Origin: Arcanobacterium pluranimalium
GTDB taxonomy: Bacteria > Actinomycetota > Actinomycetes > Actinomycetales > Actinomycetaceae
Assembly (NCBI RefSeq): GCF_016907845.1
Contig: NZ_JAFBCS010000001.1
Coordinates: forward strand, 434,001 to 498,000
Length of the DNA: 64,000 nucleotides
Direction: 5' to 3'
The position numbers and the translations under genes were made by a program. Positions within the stretch are counted from its first letter, which is position 1, and each line of letters opens with the position of its first letter. Below the pieces are notes generated by a model. That model did not search any database. It saw nothing but the letters and a program-made list of their open reading frames with translations, and was not told the DNA's origin. Positions 34,242 to 41,838 of the stretch are shown in pieces.

Positions 34242-36920
34242 ATGAGGCGCAACTGCAGGAAATCTCGAAAGCCGTTTGAGCATGCAGTAGTGCGACTGCT
34301 GTTAGGGGTAGCTGTATTTTTCCTGCTTATTACGCAATTTTGGCTTGGTGCTCTGGTAAAGGCGCAGGCGGTTGGTGGTGCGTTGCCGATGGTTGGTGAT
34401 GCGACGCTGGCGGCTGATAGTAGGATACCGAGGGTTGATAGTACGGTGCCGCTGGCTGGTCGCACAGCGTCGGCGGTTAATAGTACGACTCCGGCCACAG
34501 GGCGCAACGCTGAGAACGTGAGCCCTAAGCCCGTCGTCGTGATTCTCACTGACTCGTTGAACTGGGATTACATCAATACCCAGAACACTCCGGCGCTCGC
34601 ACAGTGGGCCGCAGCGGGCACGATGTTTAACGTGATTCCGCCGTCGTTATCTGACTGGACGTGCCCTATCGATGTCGCAGTAGCTATGGGCGCAGGTGGG
34701 CAGGTGGCGAAGACCTCTGTTTCTCGCCGGCCGACGTGCATTGAGCCGAGCGTATTTTACGGTTCTGAGTTCCTCAATTGGGGGTCAATCGCCATTCGGG
34801 CAGCCGAGGAATCACCTCACCTCACCTTGGGAAGTTTTGGCGAAATTCTCGAGCAGCACCAGGTCGATTTCGCGGCCATAGGAAACCAAGCGGCATATAT
34901 CGCAGCCAACCGGCACGGTAAGGCCCCCAATAATTACCACGAAGCGGCATTGGGAAATGAATTATTTGCCAAGCAAGTTCGCGATTCTTCGTTAACAAAG
35001 CAGCTCACCATCGTTGACGCTTCGATAAGTAATTTTGCGCTTGATCCGGATCGTCAAAGCGCTGCCAACGAAAAATCACTATTCATCACGCGCTTGCCTC
35101 TGAACGATCCCGAAACACGCGCGGGAGCAGACTTTTTACCGGCGTTGATCTACCGTGACATCCAGGCAAAGAATAACGCGCAACGAGTTGAAGCGCTGAT
35201 GAAACAACTAGATCCAGGTACATTGGTGGTTTTCGCTTCGCTGCAGGGTCTTGGCTCGACGGAATCCATGCAAGCTGGATTTATTTCCGCTGGAAATAGC
35301 AAAGTGGCACGTAACACTGTTGCCTGGAGTGCACAAGTGCGCCAAACCGGAAATATTACTTACGCTTCGCTTCTGCCGACTGTGCTAGAACACCTCAAAA
35401 ATGCAGGGGTTATTGCAGGAGGGGGTACAAGGGAGACCACAGGGGGAACTACGGAGGATAGCGCAGGAGGAATTGGCGCATCGTCGTCTGCCCCGCAACT
35501 TCCCGGAACAGCAATCCAAAACGTGCCATTGGGTGACCTCAGCTCGTGCGCTGCCGATTCGTGCTTCGAAATGCGCCGCAGTTCTTTAGCGGATATGGCC
35601 TTGCAGGCTGCCGAAATTCGCAAGGTTCGGGGCGGATTCTATGTTCAAATGACGTGGTCGGCGATTGTTTTCATTGCGGCTTCGTGCGGACTACTTTTTG
35701 GGGTCTTTCGCGGCGCGGGTGCGGGTGCTGGCGCTGGTGCTGGCAACGCGAGCACTGGTGTTGGCAACGCGAGCGCTGGCGCTGGTGAGAGGCGCAAAAT
35801 CTACAGCTCAAATTTCGCACGAGTACTGCGGAAAACCTCGTATTCGCTGAGCGCACGTTTAAGGAAACCGTGGGTTGCCACAATTCTTGGCGTGATGGGC
35901 TTGACGATTTCGAGTGTGCCGGTGGCCTCGCATTTCGTTACCATGACGTACGGTTGGTGGCGTGCGAGCGATCCGCAATTTGCGATTATCACCTCGACGT
36001 GGCTGCTTGCGCTCGTCATTGCCACTGGCACATTTTTCTTGTTCCGATTCCATATACTTCTTCCGCTTGTCGTGATTGGATCGACGACCGGAATTGCGCT
36101 GGTCATTGATACGGCAACCGGGGCGAAAGTGATGTCGGATGCCCCGATGGGCTTCAATACGTTACTAGGTGCCCGTTTTTATGGGTTGGGCAATGAACCA
36201 TTTGCCCTGCTATCGACGGGAATATTGATTTTCGCCGGATTCTTGGCGCACTGCTTGATCAGACGCGGGTGGAAACGAATCTTCGCTGCACTCGCCAGCG
36301 CAGTGGTGCCGCTTGTAGCAGCAGCTATTGGCGTGTGGCCGACTATGGGTGCTGATTTTGGTGGAGCGCTTGCTTTCGTTCCAGCGATTGCCTTATTTGT
36401 GCTGCTAGTGGGCAGGATAATTCCGTCGTGGAAGAAGATTGGACTGTTGAGCCTGGCTGCCATTGTGGTCGCTTTTGGCACTGCTACCATCGACTGGCTG
36501 CGTCCAGTTCAATCCCGCACGCATCTGGGAAATTTCGTGCAATCCATACTAGATGGCGAGGCAAGTGAAATAATCGCGCGGAAAATCGCGGTTAACCTCC
36601 GACTTCTCGTTACATCCTCGCACCGATGGGTGGCGCTCGCCGGAGTGGTGCTGATCGTCGTCGTCATTATTCCTGCCGCGCGCAAACTGTACGGAAAGCT
36701 GATGGAATCGGTGGAAGTGTGCACGCTGATAGCTGTCGGCACGTGCCTGACCATTGCTTTCTTGGTAAATGACTCGGGAATAGTTATTCCCGGAATGGGC
36801 TTCATTCTGCTTCTGCCGGCGCTTGCAGCAGGACTTTTCCAAATACCTCGCCACGAACAAGCGCGTCATGAGCATCCTGAACCTGTTCAAAAGGGTAAAT
36901 CCGCTCAATCACTGGCTTGA
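34242..36920 (+). CDS. Large polytopic membrane protein with extracytoplasmic phosphatase-like domain (paralogue 2)
   Basis: An 892-residue paralogue of the protein at 26795-29182. It has an N-terminal anchor (VVRLLLGVAVFFLLITQFWL), an outside domain starting VVVILTDSLNWDYINTQNTP with a WTCPIDVAVAMGAGG segment, then roughly ten membrane helices. An Ala-Gly-rich linker (coded near 35716-35790 by near-repeats of GCTGGCGCTGGT) lies between the first later helix and the rest. MGADFGGALAFVPAI and NDSGIVIPGMGF match its paralogue. The last 25 or so residues are hydrophilic and are coded antisense to the convergent quinone oxidoreductase gene over 119 bases. It follows the HAD gene by two bases, so serS, HAD and this gene may form one transcript. 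Function unknown. Confidence 0.75.
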   Translation: MRRNCRKSRKPFEHAVVRLLLGVAVFFLLITQFWLGALVKAQAVGGALPMVGDATLAADSRIPRVDSTVPLAGRTASAVNSTTPATGRNAENVSPKPVVVILTDSLNWDYINTQNTPALAQWAAAGTMFNVIPPSLSDWTCPIDVAVAMGAGGQVAKTSVSRRPTCIEPSVFYGSEFLNWGSIAIRAAEESPHLTLGSFGEILEQHQVDFAAIGNQAAYIAANRHGKAPNNYHEAALGNELFAKQVRDSSLTKQLTIVDASISNFALDPDRQSAANEKSLFITRLPLNDPETRAGADFLPALIYRDIQAKNNAQRVEALMKQLDPGTLVVFASLQGLGSTESMQAGFISAGNSKVARNTVAWSAQVRQTGNITYASLLPTVLEHLKNAGVIAGGGTRETTGGTTEDSAGGIGASSSAPQLPGTAIQNVPLGDLSSCAADSCFEMRRSSLADMALQAAEIRKVRGGFYVQMTWSAIVFIAASCGLLFGVFRGAGAGAGAGAGNASTGVGNASAGAGERRKIYSSNFARVLRKTSYSLSARLRKPWVATILGVMGLTISSVPVASHFVTMTYGWWRASDPQFAIITSTWLLALVIATGTFFLFRFHILLPLVVIGSTTGIALVIDTATGAKVMSDAPMGFNTLLGARFYGLGNEPFALLSTGILIFAGFLAHCLIRRGWKRIFAALASAVVPLVAAAIGVWPTMGADFGGALAFVPAIALFVLLVGRIIPSWKKIGLLSLAAIVVAFGTATIDWLRPVQSRTHLGNFVQSILDGEASEIIARKIAVNLRLLVTSSHRWVALAGVVLIVVVIIPAARKLYGKLMESVEVCTLIAVGTCLTIAFLVNDSGIVIPGMGFILLLPALAAGLFQIPRHEQARHEHPEPVQKGKSAQSLA

Positions 36921-37812
36921 TTTTGCCCTCTGTGACGAGTGGGATAACGTCACGTGACACGCGTTGCTGCACGTCAATGCGTTCATGCAGACGTCGTGAG
37001 CGCAGGGTAGTGCCAATGATTGAGCCGCGTTTGACCATGAGTCGCGTCAGATTGAACTGAGGGCGTGTGCCACCTTGCGTGCCGATCACAACGATTTTTC
37101 CGCCGTCGGCAAGGGTGCGTATGTTCGCGTCAAGCCCGTTACCTCCCATAACGTCGAGCACGACGTCGATACCTGCGTCGTCGGTATGCTCACGGGTCCA
37201 CTGCGCCAGTTGCGTTTCCTCAGTTAGCTCGTGGTAGTCGATAGCGTGATCTGCGCCAAGATCGAGTAGGCGCTGGACGCGAGATGCGCTGCCCGCCGTC
37301 GTGAACACCTGCGCGCCAAGGGCTTTGGCGAGTTGGATGGCGTGCGTGCCTACCCCTCCCGAGCCGCCGTGAATGAGTACGCGACTCCCGGCGCGCATAC
37401 CGCCTGCTAGAACGAGGTTTGAATAAGCCGTAGCGAGTGCTTCGGGTAGTGCGGCAGCGTCGGTGAGGTCGAGGTGTGAGGGGACGGGATAGGCGAGGCG
37501 GAGATCGACGGTGACGTATTGCGCGTATCCGCCGCCTTGTAGTAAGGCCATGACCTGCGTGCCTGGGATGGCGCAGGGGTGAGAGTGCAGCTCGGGATCG
37601 AGCGTGCCGATTGCGTCGACGACGCCGGAGACCTCCAAGCCGAGTATGTCTGTTACGTCTGGTGGTGGGGGATATTTCCCTTGCGTTTGCAGGAGGTCTG
37701 CTCGGTTGATGCCCGCGCCGGCAACTTTGATCCGGATTTCGTTGCGTCCGGGTTTAGGAATAGGGACGACGCTGAGGGTGGGCTTTTCATCTACGGTGCG
37801 GATAGCTTTCAT
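36802..37812 (-). CDS. Zinc-independent NADPH:quinone oxidoreductase (MDR family)
   Basis: A 336-residue medium-chain dehydrogenase/reductase of the quinone oxidoreductase/PIG3 type. The catalytic fold starts MKAIRTVDEKPTLSVV and has GAGINRADLLQTQGKYPPPP, typical of this subgroup. The Rossmann motif is VLIHGGSGGVGTHAIQLAKALG. The cysteine and histidine ligands for catalytic and structural zinc are absent. DVVLDVMGGN and the end GEVFGKVLLQ are standard. It probably reduces quinones or related carbonyls with NADPH. Its 3' end overlaps the convergent membrane-protein gene by 119 bases, an unusually long tail-to-tail overlap. Confidence 0.92.
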   Translation of the reverse strand: MKAIRTVDEKPTLSVVPIPKPGRNEIRIKVAGAGINRADLLQTQGKYPPPPDVTDILGLEVSGVVDAIGTLDPELHSHPCAIPGTQVMALLQGGGYAQYVTVDLRLAYPVPSHLDLTDAAALPEALATAYSNLVLAGGMRAGSRVLIHGGSGGVGTHAIQLAKALGAQVFTTAGSASRVQRLLDLGADHAIDYHELTEETQLAQWTREHTDDAGIDVVLDVMGGNGLDANIRTLADGGKIVVIGTQGGTRPQFNLTRLMVKRGSIIGTTLRSRRLHERIDVQQRVSRDVIPLVTEGKIKPVIERIYPFEQVQDAHDALVRGEVFGKVLLQAPAEAE

Positions 37813-38044
37813 GTTTACATCTTGCCAAAGGTTGGGTGAGTATGGGAGTGCTGTTGAGGGAATTTGAGGGGTGTGTAGCTAGTGTGATTTCTGGCGGGAA
37901 ACTGAGATCGGTGCACGCGAAGTTTTAAGTTGAGCAATTTTCGTTTAGAATCGTAAGGCACGTTATTGTGGCTGTGCGTTGATCAGAGCTAACTTTTCGA
38001 AGCGAGAAGAAAAGTGAGCAGATCAGCGGCTTGGTGACGTGCAA

Positions 38045-38132
38045 GGAGAGTTGTCAGAGCGGCCGAATGAGACGGTCTTGAAAACCGTTATGCGGCGATC
38101 CCGCATCGGGGGTTCGAATCCCCCACTCTCCG
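38045..38132 (+). tRNA. tRNA-Ser (anticodon TGA)
   Basis: Acceptor GGAGAGT (38045-38051) pairs with ACTCTCC (38125-38131), discriminator G. Anticodon stem ACGGT/ACCGT with loop CTTGAAA gives anticodon TGA at 38079-38081. A long variable arm (GCGGCGATCCCGC) and the T-loop GGGGTTCGAATCCCC confirm serine. Confidence 0.96.
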
Positions 38133-38138
38133 CAAGTG

Positions 38139-38165
38139 CCCCGCCAAATCGTTGATTTGGCGGGG
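38139..38165 (+). terminator. Terminator of tRNA-Ser(TGA)
   Basis: CCCCGCCAAATC and GATTTGGCGGGG form a 12-bp stem with a 3-base loop, followed by ATTTTCTTTTG. It lies six bases after the tRNA. Confidence 0.92.
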
Positions 38166-38319
38166 ATTTTCTTTTGTTTTCGCGGGAAAATGGGCGGTGG
38201 ATTAAAGGCCTAAAAAGCGCCAACTTGCAATGGGGTGCGGGGTTTGTACCCCCTGTTTAAGCGCATATATGCCCACACGCATCTGTGACCTGCGGTCTTA
38301 TGTCCAGTCCGTACATGCG

Positions 38320-38343
38320 TACGTCCGCAACCTCCGGCCTCGC
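38320..38343 (+). repeat. 24-bp repeat beside the MFS gene, copy A
   Basis: TACGTCCGCA-A-CCTCC-G-GCCTCGC; the copy at 39676-39699 differs at two positions. A second short stretch of likeness (GCATC..CC..C.AC....CGCGCC) follows each copy. The two copies bracket the transporter gene 38393-39622. Confidence 0.75.
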
Positions 38344-38392
38344 GCATCGGCCACTACACTTCGCGCCGGCGTATCACTCAGGCATCAAGGTC

Positions 38393-39622
38393 TTATTTCG
38401 AGGTGACAACAGCTGCGATCCCTAGCCAACATCCCGCAGCGAGCGTGAGCGTCGCGGTAGGAGTTTGAGTGACGTTGAGCATCGTCGCGCACTGAATCCC
38501 CACAATTCCTCCTATTGCCCCAAAAGTGTATGACCAACTCATAATGCGCCGGAACTTTTCACCTTTGAATGTCGTTTGTCGATGCGTTGTGAGTAGGCTC
38601 AGTCGTGCTCGTGAGAGAGTTGCCATGACGATCACGAATCCGACGGCGATGCCGTAAGTCACGTCCCATATGCTCGTTAATACCGCAAAACTGCCCGTGA
38701 AAAGTGCGCCGGCAAGGCCAATTACTTGCAGTAATCGTTGTGTAGACGTACCTTTTGCTGCAACTCTTGCTAACTGTGGTCCTACCGTAGCACCCAGACC
38801 GAAACAGACGAGCGCGATCGCCATTCCACGAGCAGGGTTTTCGGTTAGTCGAGATACCCACACAAGAAAAAGAGAACCTGTACACGCTGTCGCCACGCCA
38901 ATAATTGCAGATAGAAGCGGTGAAGCCGCTCCAGATGTAAAGAGCTCGGCGAAAAACTGCCGCAGCGGAAGCCGCACTCCAGTGGCAGCGTAATCGCCGG
39001 CGTCGACGCTCTCGCGGGGAGCTGGAATCGGGCATATGAAGCGTGAACGCCACCGCATTGCGGCTCCTATCAGCGATAATACGATATTGCACGCAAACAC
39101 AACCGCAATATCGACATCGGCGAGCAACGCTCCGAGCGGGCTGAACACGACGAAGCCTGTAAAAGCAAGTAGCGAATCGACCGAGGTATTGAATGCCAAG
39201 GTCTCGGATACGTCTGCTGCCGCAAGCGATTCGGCGTAAAACTCGTCGGCGAGATCGGGTATAGGGCTGAGCAGGAGGTCGAACCACACATATCCAAGCA
39301 CAAGCCAGCTTGCAGCATCGGGGAAAATAAGAATTCCGGCGATCACCGCACACGAGAGGGTCGCTTCAGTGAGATCGGTGGTTATCAGCGCTAAGTCAGG
39401 ACTGAATCGGCGTAAAATGCGCGCATAAGCAGGGAAAAGAAAGACGATGAGCTTTCCAAGCTGTTCTGTGAGAGCAAGAAGAGCGACGGGTATAACTCCT
39501 AAGGCAGTTAACGAATCGAAGGATCCATCAATGACGCGATTGCCCATCACGCTAATGACCAGGCCGGCGGTCATAAAGCGACGACTTAGTCGCAAAATAC
39601 GTGGGTTTTGTTGGTGCGGCAT
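38393..39622 (-). CDS. Multi-spanning membrane transporter, MFS-like
   Basis: A 409-residue protein with about ten to twelve hydrophobic segments and short basic loops, of the general major facilitator type. Recognisable features are the N-terminal VISVMGNRVIDGSFDSLTALG with a loop, the AIIGVATACTGSLFLVWVS segment opening the second half, and MAIALVCFGLGATVGPQLARVAAKG resembling the loop between helices 8 and 9. No substrate clue exists in sequence or neighbours. It is bracketed by two copies of a 24-bp repeat. The assignment to the superfamily is moderate; there is no perfect MFS signature. Confidence 0.65.
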   Translation of the reverse strand: MPHQQNPRILRLSRRFMTAGLVISVMGNRVIDGSFDSLTALGVIPVALLALTEQLGKLIVFLFPAYARILRRFSPDLALITTDLTEATLSCAVIAGILIFPDAASWLVLGYVWFDLLLSPIPDLADEFYAESLAAADVSETLAFNTSVDSLLAFTGFVVFSPLGALLADVDIAVVFACNIVLSLIGAAMRWRSRFICPIPAPRESVDAGDYAATGVRLPLRQFFAELFTSGAASPLLSAIIGVATACTGSLFLVWVSRLTENPARGMAIALVCFGLGATVGPQLARVAAKGTSTQRLLQVIGLAGALFTGSFAVLTSIWDVTYGIAVGFVIVMATLSRARLSLLTTHRQTTFKGEKFRRIMSWSYTFGAIGGIVGIQCATMLNVTQTPTATLTLAAGCWLGIAAVVTSK

Positions 39623-39675
39623 GTGAAAACAATATCGTTATCGGCAGTGCTTTGACCAATGGCATACTTTTTGCA

Positions 39676-39699
39676 TACGTCCGCAGCCTCCCGCCTCGC
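39676..39699 (+). repeat. 24-bp repeat beside the MFS gene, copy B
   Basis: TACGTCCGCA-G-CCTCC-C-GCCTCGC, 22 of 24 bases identical to copy A at 38320-38343 and in the same orientation, 1356 bases apart. Confidence 0.75.
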
Positions 39700-39765
39700 A
39701 TGTACGCGACCCGCGGCCTTGCGCATCAACCGCCACAACTCGCGCCTCGATCGCCACCTTGCGAA

Positions 39766-41067
39766 TTATGACTGCGCCGCAAACCCTTTCAGATTTCTGC
39801 CCAGCCACTCATACGCCGGAATCGAACTCTGCCGATAAATCTCCCACCGATGCGTGCTTCCCGAAATCTCGTATTCAGTGAGCTCAGTCGGGGATTGAAC
39901 ATTCTGCCGAAACTCTTCGTAACTGTCCCTAAACAATTCGTCTTGCTCACCTGTGACGACGAAAAGTTTCACGGCAGGTTTATTCTTCACAACCTCACTG
40001 AGCTGATAGCGTGGATCGTCCGGATTATTCCATTCGTCCCCCTCTTCGTAGAGGGGTGCAAAATATCCAGCCTTAATAATTCCAGCTCCAAACAGATCTG
40101 GATGACGTATCGCCAACATCGCACTGCACCAGCCACCTGCGGAATAACCTTCAACTGCCCAGTAGTTGCGATCGTGGATGGTGCGCAGATTTTGGTTCAG
40201 CCATGCGGGCAAAATCGACGTCAGCCAGGTTTCCATCGCCACACCGGGCACGTCCATGCATTCGGTATCGAGATTCTGCGGGAACGGTTCCGGTACCACG
40301 ATAATCGCCTCGGCGTTAGTGCCGTTACGTACCGTTTTGCCGTAGTAATGATCGACGTCGAGCGCGTCGCGGTACTCCAAAATGGAACCGGGTATCCCAT
40401 GCAGTGCAATGAGCACTGGATATGCCTTATTTGTTTCGGTGAGATACGACGCCGGCAGGTAGATTAGCGTACGTCCGTCGCCTTCTTCGCCTTGTCCGTC
40501 AATTTTTGCCCGAATCCAAACGCCGCGTTTTTCTTTTTGATACTTCGCAAATGCGGGGTTGTTGAGAGGGTCTTTTTGCAGCTCACTGAAGTCGATCGGT
40601 ACCGAGTCGAGCACGTACGACGCCGATGCCACGCCTTTCGCTAGGGTTATCACGTTGCTTCCTGGGTCCATGAATGACGACGATGGTGTTTCCGACGGCG
40701 GGGTCTTAGGCGCAGGAGAATCGCTCGTATCGGCGTGGGGAAGTATCGAATTGCCAGTTACGACGCGGATTGTGGGAGTTGAATCTGTTTTGTTAAAGAT
40801 GTCGTTCCACGTGCCGTACCATACCGAAGCTCGGTTGATGATGAGAAATAGCGCAACCACTGCTGAGAACGCGCATAGGATCACGAAGAAGCCTTGTTCG
40901 ACAAAATACCGCGCACTCAATTTATAAGATTCTTGTGTCGGAGTTGTGTTACGCAGCCGCTTTTTCCAGCGGATCGGAATGCCAATAATCACCCAAAGAG
41001 CAGCGAAAATGAATATGCATATTGCGACGACGAGCGGCGCTGTGTCACGTAGACCAAAGTCGAGCAT
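39766..41067 (-). CDS. Membrane-tethered esterase (alpha/beta hydrolase, esterase D/mycolyltransferase-like)
   Basis: A 433-residue protein. Residues 1-95 hold two membrane helices (LVVAICIFIFAALWVIIGIPI and FFVILCAFSAVVALFLI). A roughly 90-residue linker rich in Ser/Pro/Thr follows. The hydrolase domain (about residues 190-433) has GRTLIYLPASYL, the oxyanion region LIALHGIPGSILEYRDAL, the nucleophile elbow EGYSAGGW with the catalytic Ser, the KLFVVTGEQDELFRDSYE acid region, and GSTHRWEIYR with the catalytic His. This is the layout of 'putative esterase' (Esterase D, Fes, antigen 85-like) proteins acting outside the membrane. The small gene at 41124 lies just upstream on the same strand and looks like its N-terminal module alone. 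Confidence 0.85.
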   Translation of the reverse strand: MLDFGLRDTAPLVVAICIFIFAALWVIIGIPIRWKKRLRNTTPTQESYKLSARYFVEQGFFVILCAFSAVVALFLIINRASVWYGTWNDIFNKTDSTPTIRVVTGNSILPHADTSDSPAPKTPPSETPSSSFMDPGSNVITLAKGVASASYVLDSVPIDFSELQKDPLNNPAFAKYQKEKRGVWIRAKIDGQGEEGDGRTLIYLPASYLTETNKAYPVLIALHGIPGSILEYRDALDVDHYYGKTVRNGTNAEAIIVVPEPFPQNLDTECMDVPGVAMETWLTSILPAWLNQNLRTIHDRNYWAVEGYSAGGWCSAMLAIRHPDLFGAGIIKAGYFAPLYEEGDEWNNPDDPRYQLSEVVKNKPAVKLFVVTGEQDELFRDSYEEFRQNVQSPTELTEYEISGSTHRWEIYRQSSIPAYEWLGRNLKGFAAQS

Positions 41068-41123
41068 TGCTGTTCCTCATGAATTGTGGTTTTGGGTGAT
41101 GTGGAAGTGAAGAGAATTTCACC

Positions 41124-41441
41124 TTAGATGATTCCGAGTTGATAGAAGAGTGCACGCCATGTGGGAAACATGAGAGTGTGGTGGTTTGCGAGGATTGCTG
41201 CTAAAGCAATGGCGCTAATGCAGCATAAGGTGAGGCAAAAGAATTGGCTGAGGTGGTGAGTCAATGTGAATGCCCAGTTGGGGAAGCGAGGAGATTCTCC
41301 TTGCTGAATGAGTAGGTCGCGGCGTTTGGTATTGCGCATCCACAAATAAGGCAGGGCGAAAATCGTCCAACCAAATATGGCTGCGGTGACCACGATAGTT
41401 GCGACTATTGTGGATATGTCTACTATCCCAAACATATGCAT
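41124..41441 (-). CDS. Small membrane protein resembling the N-terminal module of the adjacent esterase
   Basis: A 105-residue protein with two membrane helices (IVATIVVTAAIFGWTIFALPY and FFCLTLCCISAIALAAILA) separated by a basic loop, then FPTWRALFYQLGII. The adjacent esterase (39766-41067) has the same order: helix, IPIRWKK basic loop, helix, YGTWNDIFNK. This suggests a partial duplication. No catalytic domain is present. It is 56 bases upstream of the esterase on the same strand and probably cotranscribed. Function unknown. Confidence 0.6.
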   Translation of the reverse strand: MHMFGIVDISTIVATIVVTAAIFGWTIFALPYLWMRNTKRRDLLIQQGESPRFPNWAFTLTHHLSQFFCLTLCCISAIALAAILANHHTLMFPTWRALFYQLGII

Positions 41442-41599
41442 AGGGGAATTCTATGGCAATCTGTGGGATTCGGGCTGGTCGAGAGAGTTCTGTTAACGAT
41501 CTGTTATCAAAAATTATTAGGACTTTTGTGTGACTGGGCGACACACATAAATTGTGAATAAATAATTAACTATGTCTCATTTGTACGATCTATAACATA

Positions 41600-41628
41600 A
41601 TTTCGGAAATGTTATGATTAGGTATAAT
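41600..41628 (+). promoter_or_regulatory. Promoter of the giant surface protein gene, overlapping a palindrome
   Basis: TATAAT at 41623-41628 is a perfect -10. The -35 (TTTCGG, 41601-41606) is weak and lies inside the palindrome ATTTC-G-GAAAT (41600-41610), which may be an operator. A start near 41635 leaves a 5' leader of about 200 bases before the ATG at 41839; it contains a possible hairpin GTAAGGG/CCCCTAC. The rest of the gene-free stretch 41442-41838 holds nothing else I recognise. Confidence 0.5.
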
Positions 41629-41838
41629 TGAATTCTTTCATACGTCTCCAGTAAGGGCTGCGAAAAGTTGCTGAACCCCTACAGGCGTGCGGACGTGTTC
41701 GGAAACAGATGATCGATACGGTCATGTGTTTCGGCGATTAATGACGGAAAAGTCCAAGTAATAGAGCAAATAGGTGGACTTTAGCTACAACGCCCTGCAT
41801 TATATAAATCTTTTCATTCGGAATAATTCGGAGTTCTT

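Noticed and set aside
39623-39765. Transposon ends around the MFS-like gene.
   Set aside because: The flanking repeats are direct, not inverted, and no transposase or remnant is present.
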